64,000 nt of DNA from Stenotrophomonas sp. YIM B06876 (GTDB lineage Bacteria > Pseudomonadota > Gammaproteobacteria > Xanthomonadales > Xanthomonadaceae). Every line of letters starts with the position of its first letter. The stretch's first letter is position 1. The stretch lies in contig NZ_JAUJUJ010000003.1 in NCBI RefSeq assembly GCF_030711595.1, positions 1 to 64,000 of the forward strand. Reading direction: 5' to 3'. Below are positions 8,615 through 16,654 of this stretch, one piece after another. Below the pieces are notes generated by a model. That model did no database searches, was not told the origin of the DNA, and saw nothing but the letters and a program-made list of their open reading frames with translations. The position numbers and the translations under genes are program-made.

Positions 8615-9547
8615 ATGGACGACAAACATATCGCGGTGCTGGTTCCCTGCTACAACGAGGCGGCCACCATCGCCCGGGTGGTGCGGGACTTCGCGCTGCA
8701 TCTGCCCGGCGCCAGCATCGTGGTGCTGGACAATAATTCAACCGATCGCACCGCAGAGCTGGCGCGACAGGCCGGGGCGGTGGTGCGCACGGTGGCCTTG
8801 CAGGGCAAGGGCAACGTCGTGCGCCGCGGGTTTGCCGATATCGAGGCCGATATCTATGTGCTGGTCGATGGCGATGACACCTACGATGCCGCGGCCGCAC
8901 CGGTGCTGGTGAACCGGTTGCGGAATGAAGGCATGGACATGGTGGTCGGCGCCCGGCGTGACCAGCAGGCGGCGGCCTACCGGCCCGGACACCGCATCGG
9001 CAATGTGCTGTTGACCCGCTGTGCCGGGTTCCTGTTCGGGCGCAGCTTCCAGGACATGCTTTCCGGCTACCGGGTGTTTTCCCGTCGCTACGTGAAGTCG
9101 TTTTCCGCCCATGCGCACGGCTTCGAGATTGAAACCGAGCTGGCGGTGCATGCGCTGCAGCTGCGGATGCCGGTGGCGGAAATGGAAACGGCCTACGGGG
9201 TCCGGCCTGAAGGGTCGCAGAGCAAATTGAACACCTGGCGCGATGGCTGGCGGATCCTGTGCACCATCGCCAAGCTGTTCAAGGCCGAACGCCCGTTGTT
9301 GTTCTTCTCGCTCGGTTTTGCTTTTTCCGAAGCGTTGTCGGTGCTGTTGGCATTGCCGTTGCTGTGGACCTATCTGGAGACGGGGCTGGTCCCGCGCTTT
9401 CCTACCGCGGTCCTGTGCGTGGCGCTGGCGTTGCTCGGTTTCCTGTTGCTGGCCTGTGGACTGGTCCTGGATACGGTGACGCGCGGCCGGATCGAGGCCA
9501 AGCACCTTGCCTATCTCGCCGTGTCCAGTGCGGAAAAGCCGGCGTGA
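8615..9547 (+). CDS. GT2 glycosyltransferase, polyprenyl-phosphate sugar synthase (GtrB/DPM1-like)
   Basis: 310 residues. GT-A domain: VLVPCYNEA at about 8-16, VVLDNNSTD for nucleotide binding, and the metal-binding DGDDT at 85-89. ARRDQQAAAYRPGHRIGN and the GYRVFSRRYVKSF segment match the DPM1/GtrB branch. Two C-terminal hydrophobic helices (about 228-250 and 262-290) anchor it to the membrane, as in bactoprenol glucosyltransferases. It probably charges undecaprenyl phosphate with a hexose on the cytoplasmic face for the neighbouring GT-C proteins. The donor sugar cannot be determined. Its stop overlaps the GTG start of the next gene (GTGA). Confidence 0.9.
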   Translation: MDDKHIAVLVPCYNEAATIARVVRDFALHLPGASIVVLDNNSTDRTAELARQAGAVVRTVALQGKGNVVRRGFADIEADIYVLVDGDDTYDAAAAPVLVNRLRNEGMDMVVGARRDQQAAAYRPGHRIGNVLLTRCAGFLFGRSFQDMLSGYRVFSRRYVKSFSAHAHGFEIETELAVHALQLRMPVAEMETAYGVRPEGSQSKLNTWRDGWRILCTIAKLFKAERPLLFFSLGFAFSEALSVLLALPLLWTYLETGLVPRFPTAVLCVALALLGFLLLACGLVLDTVTRGRIEAKHLAYLAVSSAEKPA

Positions 9548-11397
9548 GCGCCGCGAGCTTTTCGGCGGCGTGTTTGCGCAGCTGGGAGTCCTGCTTCGCC
9601 TTTACCCGCCCGCGCAATGTCGCGTTGGCCACCGGCGCGGTGGCGCTGCTGGCGGGGTTGCTGTCGCTATGGCTGGGCCAGGATGCCAACTGGGATCTGC
9701 GCAACTACCACCTCTACAACGGCTATGCGGTGCTGGAAGGCCGGCTGGCACAGGATCTGGCGCCGGCGCAGATGCAGAGCTATTTCAGCCCGGTGCTGGA
9801 TGTGCTGCATTACCTGATGATGGTGCGGCTGCCGGCACCGTTGGCGGGCTTTGCGTTCGGAGTCCTGCACGGGTTGGCGTTCCTGCCGGTATCGGCCATC
9901 GCCTGGCTGGCGTTGCAGGGGCAGGCGTATCGATCCGGGCTTGCGCCGTTGCTGGGGCTGGCGGGGTTGTGCACGGGTGCGTTCCTGTCCGAGCTTGGCG
10001 GCTCCATGGCCGACAACACCACCGCGCTGTTCGTACTGGGCAGCCTGTTTCTGGTGTTGTGGGCACAAGCGCAGCCGCAAACAGCGCTGCGCCGCGTGTT
10101 GTGGATATCGGGCGCGGCCGGCGCACTGCTGGGAATCGCGGTCGCGCTGAAGTTGACCAACGCGATCTATGCGCTGGCCCTGGCGATCGCGGTGATCGGC
10201 GCCGCGGGTGCGCCTTGGCGCCGGCTGGCAACACTGGCCGTGCTGGCCGGCGTGGCGCTGTTGACCGCGGCGGTATTGGCCGGCTGGTGGTACTGGCAGG
10301 TATGGCAGGCGTTCGGCAATCCGCTGTTTCCGCAATTCAATACGCTGTTCCAGGCGCCGCTGGCCGCGCCGGTGTCGGTGGCCGATACCCGTTGGCTGCC
10401 CACAAGCGTGTGGGAGCATCTGGCGTGGCCGTTGCTGTTCACGTTCCAGCCGCGGCGCATCAGTGAGATTTCGCTGAGCCAGTGCCTCTGGGTCGTGCTG
10501 TATCTGGCGGCACTGCTCGCGCTGTGGCGGGTGCTGTGGCGGCCGCGCGCGGCAGCCGTGGTGTTTGCGCCGGCGATGCGCTCCGTGGTGCTGTTTTTCC
10601 TGGTGGCCTATCTGCTGTGGCAGGCCGCCTTCAGCATCCATCGCTATCTGGTGGTGCTGGAGCTGTTGGCGCCGCTGCTGGTGTGGTGGCTGTGCCAGAC
10701 GCTGCTGCCGGCCCGGCATGCGCCGCGCTGGGGTGCGATGCTGGTCGGCGCCTGTGCGCTGGTGTCGCTGTTGGGCTGGAATACCTGGGGCCAGGAGCGC
10801 TGGGCGTGGCAGGCGTTTGCGGTGGAAGCGCCACCGATGCCGGAGCCGGGCGACAGTGTCGTGCTTCTGGTCGGCGGCGAGCCGCAAGCCTGGCGCATTC
10901 CGTTCCTGCCCGGGCAAGCCCGCTACGTTGCGGTGGCCTCCAATTTTCCCGAATCCTCCGGCTTCCGCGCGCGGGTCACGCAAATGCTGGAGGCGCGCGA
11001 ACACCGTTTTGCGCTGGTTCCCGGCTATTCGGACAAGGCGGCCGCACGCTTTGCGCGGATGAACGGTTGGGTGGAGCGCGTTGGATTTCTGGATCAGCCC
11101 GGTTGTGAGAGGTTGCGCTGGTTGGCGCACCACGTCCGTGGTTTGAAGTCCGTGGTCGAGCAGACCTCTCCGGGACGCTGCCGGTTGCTGCCGCGTTCCG
11201 GGCCGATCGCGGATCCGGTGCTGGCTGCCAGCCAGGAGCGCGCCGCGGCCCAGGCGCGATTGGCCGGTTATGGCTGGATGCTGGAGGAAAGCTCCTGCGT
11301 CCTGCGTGGCTCGCGCATTGGCCAGGGCGAATACCCCTACCAGTGGTGCCGGGTGGTGCGCAAACCGCAGGCCGATCCGCTTCAGGGTAATGAATAG
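9544..11397 (+). CDS. Large polytopic membrane protein, candidate GT-C glycosyltransferase
   Basis: 617 residues from a GTG start that overlaps the preceding stop (GTGA), chosen because any earlier start would run deep inside the GT2 gene. About 10-11 hydrophobic helices fill residues ~28-430; the last ~180 residues are soluble. The loop after the first helix reads GQDANWDLRNYHLYNG (about 46-60), followed by DLAPAQMQSYFSPVLD. An aspartate-containing first loop of this kind is characteristic of GT-C folds, which is why I suggest a transferase. I do not recognise a named family. Coupling to the GT2 gene supports use of the same lipid-linked sugar. The 3' end overlaps the convergent maf gene by 16 bp. 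Confidence 0.8.
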   Translation: MSAASFSAACLRSWESCFAFTRPRNVALATGAVALLAGLLSLWLGQDANWDLRNYHLYNGYAVLEGRLAQDLAPAQMQSYFSPVLDVLHYLMMVRLPAPLAGFAFGVLHGLAFLPVSAIAWLALQGQAYRSGLAPLLGLAGLCTGAFLSELGGSMADNTTALFVLGSLFLVLWAQAQPQTALRRVLWISGAAGALLGIAVALKLTNAIYALALAIAVIGAAGAPWRRLATLAVLAGVALLTAAVLAGWWYWQVWQAFGNPLFPQFNTLFQAPLAAPVSVADTRWLPTSVWEHLAWPLLFTFQPRRISEISLSQCLWVVLYLAALLALWRVLWRPRAAAVVFAPAMRSVVLFFLVAYLLWQAAFSIHRYLVVLELLAPLLVWWLCQTLLPARHAPRWGAMLVGACALVSLLGWNTWGQERWAWQAFAVEAPPMPEPGDSVVLLVGGEPQAWRIPFLPGQARYVAVASNFPESSGFRARVTQMLEAREHRFALVPGYSDKAAARFARMNGWVERVGFLDQPGCERLRWLAHHVRGLKSVVEQTSPGRCRLLPRSGPIADPVLAASQERAAAQARLAGYGWMLEESSCVLRGSRIGQGEYPYQWCRVVRKPQADPLQGNE

Positions 11398-11954
11398 CCC
11401 GCCTGGCGCAGCAGTTGCGACAGCGCGATCAGCGGCAGGCCGATCAACGCGGTGGGGTCCTGCGTGTGGATTGCCTCGAACAGGGTGATGCCCAGGCCCT
11501 CGCACTTGAAGCTGCCGGCGCAGTCCAGCGGCATTTCGGCAGCCACGTAACGCGCGATCTCCGCGTCCTGCAGTGGCCGCAGGCAGACCCGGGTCAGGTC
11601 GACGGTGTGCAGGCTGTGGCCGGCATTGATCAGGCACACGGCGGTGTGGAACAGCACGGTTTTCCCCGCCATCGCCGCCAGCTGGGCGTGGGCGGCGGCG
11701 ACCGTGCCGGGCTTGCCCAGCGCGGCGCCCTCCAGTTCCGCCACCTGGTCCGAGCCGATCACCCAGCTCCCCGGGTGCCGCGCGGCCACGGCAGCGGCCT
11801 TGGCATGTGCCAGCCGCTTCGCCGTGCCGGCCGGGGCTTCGCCCGGCAGCGGTGCTTCGTCGACTTCCGGGCGCGCGCAGTCGAAGGCCAGTCCCACCCG
11901 CTGCAGCAGTTCGCGCCGGTAGCGCGAGGTGGAGGCAAGAATCAGCGGGAGCAT
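11382..11954 (-). CDS. yceF: Maf family nucleotide pyrophosphatase, YceF type (7-methyl-GTP)
   Basis: 190 residues. ILASTSRYRRELL (about 5-17), the catalytic GSDQV (D69), CAGSFKCEGLGITLFE and LPLIALSQLLR all match the YceF branch rather than YhdE. That branch hydrolyses m7GTP and related modified nucleotides. The ATG at the MLPLILAS start was preferred over a longer open frame because the upstream part runs antisense through yceD. Divergent from the yceD-rpmF genes, as YceF is in many proteobacteria. Confidence 0.93.
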   Translation of the reverse strand: MLPLILASTSRYRRELLQRVGLAFDCARPEVDEAPLPGEAPAGTAKRLAHAKAAAVAARHPGSWVIGSDQVAELEGAALGKPGTVAAAHAQLAAMAGKTVLFHTAVCLINAGHSLHTVDLTRVCLRPLQDAEIARYVAAEMPLDCAGSFKCEGLGITLFEAIHTQDPTALIGLPLIALSQLLRQAGYSLP

Positions 11955-12029
11955 GCGACAATACCGGTCCAAAGAAAGGCCCCAGTCTGCGCGGGGCGGT
12001 AGTTCCGCGGCAAGGATGGGCGCCGGGAT

Positions 12030-12058
12030 TTGACAGCTGCCGGGGCGGTCTTTAACAT
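12030..12058 (+). promoter_or_regulatory. Sigma-70 promoter of yceD-rpmF
   Basis: TTGACA (12030-12035), a 17-bp spacer, then TAACAT (12053-12058). The -35 is a perfect consensus match and the spacing is ideal. A start about 7 bp after the -10 would fall near 12065, only a few bases before the yceD ATG at 12069. Confidence 0.65.
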
Positions 12059-12068
12059 TCTGCGGCTT

Positions 12069-12578
12069 ATGTCCGCGAACGTACCCGAAATGCTGGATGC
12101 TTGGCGGATGGTCGCAGCGCGCAGGCGCTTCGAAGACCAGACACCATTGTCCGAAATGGCCCGCTTGCAGGGTCTTGTTGCCGATACCGAAGGGCAGTGC
12201 AGTTATGCGCTGGAATTCGGTCGCGACGAGGTTCTGCGGGTGTCCTATGTCGAATTGACTATCGATACCGCGCTGCCTTTGATCTGTCAGCGCACCATGC
12301 AGCGGTTCCTGCTGCCGGTGTCGCTGGTGCAGCGGCTTGGTCTGATCCGGAGCGAAGACGAAGAGTCCTCGCTCCCCGAAGACTATGAGCCCTTGCTGGT
12401 GCCGGAGGATGGCAACCTGCGTCCGCTGGATCTGGTTGAAGATGAATTGGTGTTGATGGTGCCGGTGGTGCCGTTGTCGCCGGGTAGCGAGGCGGTCGAA
12501 CGTGACTGGCCGGCGACCGAAGAGGAACTGGACAAGGCCAATCCGTTTGCGGCATTGGCGGCGTTGAAGAAACAATAG
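12069..12578 (+). CDS. YceD / DUF177 family protein
   Basis: 169 residues starting MSANVPEMLDAW. The family pattern is visible: an N-terminal region, a central beta section with CSYALEFGRDEVLRV, the conserved LPLICQRTMQRFLLPV (about 84-99), and an acidic C-terminal half (DLVEDELVLMVPVVP). YceD is encoded immediately before rpmF in most bacteria, and a role in rRNA or ribosome maturation is suspected for the family. A longer frame to 12030 exists, but its extra codons overlap the promoter. Confidence 0.92.
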   Translation: MSANVPEMLDAWRMVAARRRFEDQTPLSEMARLQGLVADTEGQCSYALEFGRDEVLRVSYVELTIDTALPLICQRTMQRFLLPVSLVQRLGLIRSEDEESSLPEDYEPLLVPEDGNLRPLDLVEDELVLMVPVVPLSPGSEAVERDWPATEEELDKANPFAALAALKKQ

Positions 12579-12684
12579 CGGCCGGTTGTCGTCGGCGGCT
12601 GCGGCGAAAGCGAAAGTAGTGCTGGACGCTGGCGTCCTGTGCAATTAAACGACGAAGCAAACGAACCGAGTTTGGAGCAATCCC

Positions 12685-12879
12685 ATGGCTGTGCAGAAAT
12701 CCCGTGTTACCCCGTCCCGCCGCGGCATGCGCCGTGCGCACGACGCCCTGTCCGCAAAGCAGCTGTCGACCGATCCGACCACCGGTGAAGTGCATCTGCG
12801 TCACCACATCACTGCTGACGGTTTCTATCGCGGCAAGAAAGTGATTGCGACCAAGACGTCGGCCGTCGAAGAAGATTGA
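12685..12879 (+). CDS. rpmF: 50S ribosomal protein L32
   Basis: 64 residues, typical length. Starts [20 protein letters not shown], the highly conserved L32 N-terminus, with CxxC replaced as in other gammaproteobacteria (no zinc cysteines visible). The ATG follows GGAGCAATCCC. Lies 106 bp after yceD and upstream of fabH, linking ribosome and fatty-acid genes as in many genomes. plsX, usually next, is absent. Confidence 0.98.
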   Translation: MAVQKSRVTPSRRGMRRAHDALSAKQLSTDPTTGEVHLRHHITADGFYRGKKVIATKTSAVEED

Positions 12880-12885
12880 TTTGTG

Positions 12886-12914
12886 ACGGCCGCCGCCGCG
12901 GGCGGCGGCCGTTT
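12886..12914 (+). terminator. Hairpin after rpmF
   Basis: Perfect 12-bp GC stem ACGGCCGCCGCC / GGCGGCGGCCGT with a 3-base loop, followed by only a short TTT. It sits 7 bp after the rpmF stop and about 50 bp before fabH. It may be a partial terminator or an mRNA-end stabiliser, since the T-tract is weak. Confidence 0.6.
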
Positions 12915-12964
12915 CACCGATTCTTCCGGGTTCGCCAAGGTGGGCCCGTGCAACAGGAAGCAGC

Positions 12965-13942
12965 ATGAGCAAACGGATCTACTCGAGGATCGCGGGCACC
13001 GGTAGTTATCTGCCCGAGAAACTGTTGACCAATGCGGATCTTGCGCAGATCGTCGACACCAGTGACGAGTGGATCCAGTCGCGCACCGGTATCCGTCAAC
13101 GGCACATCGCCGCTGAGGGCCAGACCACCAGCGATCTGGGTTACCAGGCCGCGCTGCGCGCGCTTGAGGCTGCAGGCATAGACGCCTCGCAGCTGGACAT
13201 GATTGTCGTGGGAACCACGACGCCCGATTTCATTTTCCCGTCCACCGCGTGCCTGATCCAGGCCAAGCTCGGTGTGGCCGGTTGCCCCGCTTTCGACGTC
13301 AATGCGGCCTGCTCAGGCTTCGTGTTCGCGCTCGGCGTGGCGGACAAATTCATCCAGTCCGGTGCGGCCCGCCATGTGCTGGTGATCGGTGCGGAAACCC
13401 TGACCCGGATGGTCGACTGGGAAGACCGCACCACCTGCGTGCTGTTTGGTGATGGGGCCGGCGCCGTCGTGCTCAAGGCCGACGCGGAAACCGGCATCCT
13501 CAGCACCCATCTGCACGCGGACGGCAGCAAGAAGGATCTGCTGTGGAATCCGGTCGGGGTTTCCGCCGGTTTCGGCGAAGGCAGCCAGGGTGGTGGCAGC
13601 ATCAGGATGAAGGGCAACGACGTCTTCAAGTATGCCGTCAAGGCGCTGGATTCGGTCGTGGACGAGACCCTCGACGCCAATGGCCTGGCCAAGTCCGATC
13701 TGGACTGGCTGATTCCGCACCAGGCCAATCTGCGCATCATCGAAGCCACGGCCAAGCGCCTGGAGATGCCGATGGAGCAGGTGGTGGTGACGGTGGACCG
13801 GCACGGCAACACTTCCTCGGCCTCGGTGCCGATGGCGCTGGACGTGGCGGTCCGTTCCGGTCGCGTCGAGCGCGGCCAGCTGCTGCTGCTGGAAGCCTTT
13901 GGTGGCGGTTTCACCTGGGGTTCGGCGCTGATCCGTTATTGA
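12965..13942 (+). CDS. fabH: Beta-ketoacyl-ACP synthase III
   Basis: 325 residues. The catalytic triad is Cys116 ([11 protein letters not shown]), His252 (PHQANLRI) and Asn282 (GNTSSASVP), and the C-terminus has [13 protein letters not shown]. It condenses acetyl-CoA with malonyl-ACP to start each fatty acid. It follows rpmF by 85 bp. The usual plsX gene between rpmF and fabH is missing. Confidence 0.98.
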   Translation: MSKRIYSRIAGTGSYLPEKLLTNADLAQIVDTSDEWIQSRTGIRQRHIAAEGQTTSDLGYQAALRALEAAGIDASQLDMIVVGTTTPDFIFPSTACLIQAKLGVAGCPAFDVNAACSGFVFALGVADKFIQSGAARHVLVIGAETLTRMVDWEDRTTCVLFGDGAGAVVLKADAETGILSTHLHADGSKKDLLWNPVGVSAGFGEGSQGGGSIRMKGNDVFKYAVKALDSVVDETLDANGLAKSDLDWLIPHQANLRIIEATAKRLEMPMEQVVVTVDRHGNTSSASVPMALDVAVRSGRVERGQLLLLEAFGGGFTWGSALIRY

Positions 13943-14364
13943 TCGCGCACGCTACGGCAATGTAATCCTGCCCATACGGCCCCTTTCGGGGCCGTACGCG
14001 TTTCCGGAGATCGGTGGTGGCGGAACCGCTGATCGTCGTACCAACACTGTCCGGGATGGCTGCTGGTGCAGGCGGCGCTGCGGGCAGGCGCAGGTGGTGA
14101 GCCGGCGCTTGCGGAGGGTGGCGCGGCTGAAACTGGGCCGTCCAGGTCCCGCGGCCCATTCGACCCGGGTGCGGCATGCCGCAACCGGCCCCTCGCTGGC
14201 GCTGCGGGCGGTGCTGTGTCTGGGGCAGATTCAGCGACGGCGATCTGGGCCTGCCGGGACTGCTGGGCCGGGCGGGCCTGTCCGCCCTTGCATACGCGGC
14301 AGTACAGACGGGCTGGAGCATTCACGCTTATGATGCGCGGCTTCGATTTTGCAGGCCGATGACC
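13943..14364. other. Long gap between fabH and fabD
   Basis: About 420 bp without a gene I can support. A hairpin lies at 13975-13996. The frames that stay open (for example from 14066 or 14094 on the plus strand) are short, Arg/Gly/Pro-rich and have no ribosome binding site or recognisable motif. A TATGAT at 14329-14334 could be a -10 box for fabD, but no matching -35 is visible. Confidence 0.5.
13975..13996 (+). terminator. Hairpin after fabH
   Basis: Perfect 9-bp stem TACGGCCCC / GGGGCCGTA with a TTTC loop, about 30 bp after the fabH stop. The following bases are CGCGTTT, so the T-tract is weak. It may terminate part of the fabH transcription. Confidence 0.5.
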
Positions 14365-15309
14365 ATGACTGATTCCCAACTTGCCTTTGTGTTCCCCGGC
14401 CAGGGTTCCCAGTCGCTGGGCATGCTGGCGGAACTGGCCGAGCTGCATCCGCAGATCCGTGCCACCTTCGGCGAGGCCTCCGAAGGCGCCGGGGTCGATC
14501 TGTGGGCGCTGTCGCAAGGCGGCCCGGAAGAACAGCTCAACCGCACCGAATACACCCAGCCGGCGTTGCTGGCCGCGGGGATTGCGCTGTGGCGGTTGTG
14601 GCAGGACCAGCGTGGCGCGCGCCCGGCGCTGTTGGCCGGTCACAGCCTCGGCGAATACACCGCGCTGGTGGCGGCCGGCGCCCTGACCCTGCGCGATGGC
14701 GCCCATCTGGTGCGGCTGCGCGGGCAGCTGATGCAGCAGGCCGCCCCGGCCGGCGTCGGTGCGATGGCCGCCGTGCTCGGCGCCGAGGACGCGCTGGTGC
14801 TGGAGGTTTGTGAGCAGGCCGCAGGCAGCCAGGTGCTGGTGCCGGCCAACTACAATTCGCCCGGCCAGATCGTGATTGGCGGTGACGCCGCTGCGGTGGA
14901 CCGGGCGCTGGCGCTGCTGGCCGAACGCGGCGTGCGCAAGGCGGTCAAGCTGGCCGTCAGCGTGCCGTCGCATACCCCGTTGATGCGCGAAGCCGCCAAC
15001 CGGCTGGCCGACGCCATGGCCGGGATGCAGTGGCAGGTGCCGGCATTGCCGGTGGTGCAGAACGTGGATGCCAAGGTGCACGACGGCGTCGATGCGATCC
15101 GCCAGGCGCTGGTGCAGCAGCTGTATCTGCCGGTGCAGTGGACCGGCTGCGTGCAGGCGCTGGCGGCGCGTGGCGTCACCCGGGTGGCCGAGTGCGGCCC
15201 GGGCAAGGTGTTGACCGGTCTGGTCAAGCGCATCGACAAGTCGGTCGAGGGCCGCTCGCTGGCGACGCCGGCCGATTTCGGCGGCGCACTGGTTGAATGG
15301 GCACACTGA
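14365..15309 (+). CDS. fabD: Malonyl-CoA:ACP transacylase
   Basis: 314 residues from MTDSQLAFVF. FVFPGQGSQ at the N-terminus, the active serine in GHSLGEY (S94, about 92-98), SVPSHTPLM with the catalytic histidine, and ECGPGKVLTGL near the end all match FabD. It loads malonate onto ACP. An in-frame ATG lies 6 bp upstream at 14359; the chosen start has GCAGG about 9 bp before it, but the evidence is slight. Second gene of the fab cluster. Confidence 0.97.
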   Translation: MTDSQLAFVFPGQGSQSLGMLAELAELHPQIRATFGEASEGAGVDLWALSQGGPEEQLNRTEYTQPALLAAGIALWRLWQDQRGARPALLAGHSLGEYTALVAAGALTLRDGAHLVRLRGQLMQQAAPAGVGAMAAVLGAEDALVLEVCEQAAGSQVLVPANYNSPGQIVIGGDAAAVDRALALLAERGVRKAVKLAVSVPSHTPLMREAANRLADAMAGMQWQVPALPVVQNVDAKVHDGVDAIRQALVQQLYLPVQWTGCVQALAARGVTRVAECGPGKVLTGLVKRIDKSVEGRSLATPADFGGALVEWAH

Positions 15310-15395
15310 ACATGTCGCAGCACGGCACGGCCTCCGGCCCGACCGTATTGCTCCCGGCTGCCGCGCGGCACGCCACCCGTATTTGAGGAAACAGC

Positions 15396-16139
15396 ATGAG
15401 CAAGCCTTTGCAGGGTGAAGTCGCCCTTGTCACCGGTGCCAGCCGCGGCATCGGTGCCGCCATCGCCGATGAACTGGCCGCGCAGGGCGCGACCGTCATC
15501 GGCACCGCCACCACCGACGGCGGGGCCGCCGCCATTGGCGAGCGGCTGGCTGCCAGCGGTGGCCATGGCCGCGCGCTGGACGTCAACGATTCCGCTGCGG
15601 TCGACGCGCTGATCGAAGGCATCGGCAAGGAATTCGGCGCGATCTCGATCCTGGTCAACAATGCCGGCATCACCCGCGACAACCTGTTGATGCGGATGAA
15701 GGAAGAAGACTGGCAGGCGATCCTGGACACCAACCTGACCAGCGTCTTCCGCACCTCCAAGGCCGTCATGCGCGGCATGATGAAGGCGCGCAAGGGCCGC
15801 ATCGTCAACATCGCCTCGGTGATCGGCGTGACCGGCAACGCCGGGCAGGCCAACTATGCGGCCGCCAAGGCTGGCATCATCGCGTTCTCCAAATCGCTGG
15901 CCAAGGAAATCGGCTCGCGCGGCGTCACCGTCAACGTGGTCGCACCGGGCTTCATCGACACCGACATGACCAAGTCGCTGCCGGACGCCTCGCGCACCGC
16001 GTTGCTTGAACAGATTGCGCTGGGCCGCCTTGGCGAACCGGCGGACATCGCACGTGCGGTGGCGTTTCTGGCCGGTCCTTCGGCCAGTTACATCACCGGC
16101 GAAACCCTGCATGTAAACGGCGGGATGTACATGCCGTAA
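15396..16139 (+). CDS. fabG: 3-oxoacyl-ACP reductase
   Basis: 247 residues, a short-chain dehydrogenase. The NADPH-binding TGASRGIG (about 13-20), NNAG (88-91) and catalytic S141, Y154, K158 are all present. It reduces beta-ketoacyl-ACP in fatty-acid elongation. A GAGGA stands about 7 bp before the ATG. Lies 86 bp after fabD. Confidence 0.97.
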   Translation: MSKPLQGEVALVTGASRGIGAAIADELAAQGATVIGTATTDGGAAAIGERLAASGGHGRALDVNDSAAVDALIEGIGKEFGAISILVNNAGITRDNLLMRMKEEDWQAILDTNLTSVFRTSKAVMRGMMKARKGRIVNIASVIGVTGNAGQANYAAAKAGIIAFSKSLAKEIGSRGVTVNVVAPGFIDTDMTKSLPDASRTALLEQIALGRLGEPADIARAVAFLAGPSASYITGETLHVNGGMYMP

Positions 16140-16232
16140 GCATGCGGCGCAAGGACTGCGCCCAGATGGCCGGCGTCCGGTGTTTCCGCAGCAATGCAAG
16201 CCCGCGACGCTTTCCACTACACTATCCAGGCG

Positions 16233-16257
16233 GCCATCGCAGAGCGATGGCGTTTTT
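16233..16257 (+). terminator. Intrinsic terminator or attenuator between fabG and acpP
   Basis: Perfect 8-bp stem GCCATCGC / GCGATGGC with a 3-base AGA loop, followed by GTTTTTG. It has all parts of a rho-independent terminator yet lies only 33 bp upstream of the acpP ATG, within the fab cluster. Confidence 0.75.
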
Positions 16258-16290
16258 GAACCACCACTACTCCATCTGGAGCGATATCCA

Positions 16291-16530
16291 ATGAGCACCA
16301 TCGAAGAACGCGTCAAGAAAATCGTCGTAGAGCAGCTTGGCGTCAAGGAAGAAGAAGTCACCACCAATGCATCGTTCGTCGATGACCTGGGTGCCGACTC
16401 CCTGGACACCGTCGAGCTGGTGATGGCGCTGGAAGAAGAGTTCGAGTGCGAGATCCCGGACGAAGAAGCAGAGAAGATCGGCACCGTCCAGGCTGCCATC
16501 GATTACGTCAAGGCGCACGTCAAGGCCTGA
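16291..16530 (+). CDS. acpP: Acyl carrier protein
   Basis: 79 residues, acidic. The phosphopantetheine attachment site is Ser37 in GADSLDTVE. The start [10 protein letters not shown] is the standard ACP N-terminus; an earlier in-frame start at 16180 would add sequence overlapping the upstream hairpin and was rejected. It carries growing acyl chains for fatty-acid, lipid A and other syntheses, and is normally expressed far above its neighbours. Confidence 0.98.
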   Translation: MSTIEERVKKIVVEQLGVKEEEVTTNASFVDDLGADSLDTVELVMALEEEFECEIPDEEAEKIGTVQAAIDYVKAHVKA

Positions 16531-16586
16531 TGTACGCCTGCTGGGCGCGGCCGGTACCCATGTTCCGACCGCGTTGCAGATCCATG

Positions 16587-16604
16587 GGGCCGCATATGCG
16601 GCCC
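16587..16604 (+). terminator. Palindromic hairpin after acpP
   Basis: An 18-base perfect palindrome: 7-bp stem GGGCCGC / GCGGCCC around ATAT, followed by TGTGTATTT. Located 57 bp after the acpP stop and 51 bp before the fabF ATG. A modest terminator that could lower fabF expression relative to acpP. Confidence 0.55.
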
Positions 16605-16654
16605 TGTGTATTTAAGTGACATACCCGCACGGTACGGGGACAGGAGAAACTGCT

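Noticed and set aside
6706-8625. Minus-strand open frame of 639 codons
   Set aside because: Antisense to the GT39 gene, which has clear membrane helices and motifs.
9667-11961. Minus-strand open frame of 764 codons
   Set aside because: Antisense to the GT-C-like gene and part of yceF in another frame; low-complexity Arg/Gln/Ala composition, no motifs.
14066-14362. Small plus-strand frames in the fabH-fabD gap
   Set aside because: No ribosome binding site, biased Arg/Gly/Ala composition and no recognisable motif.
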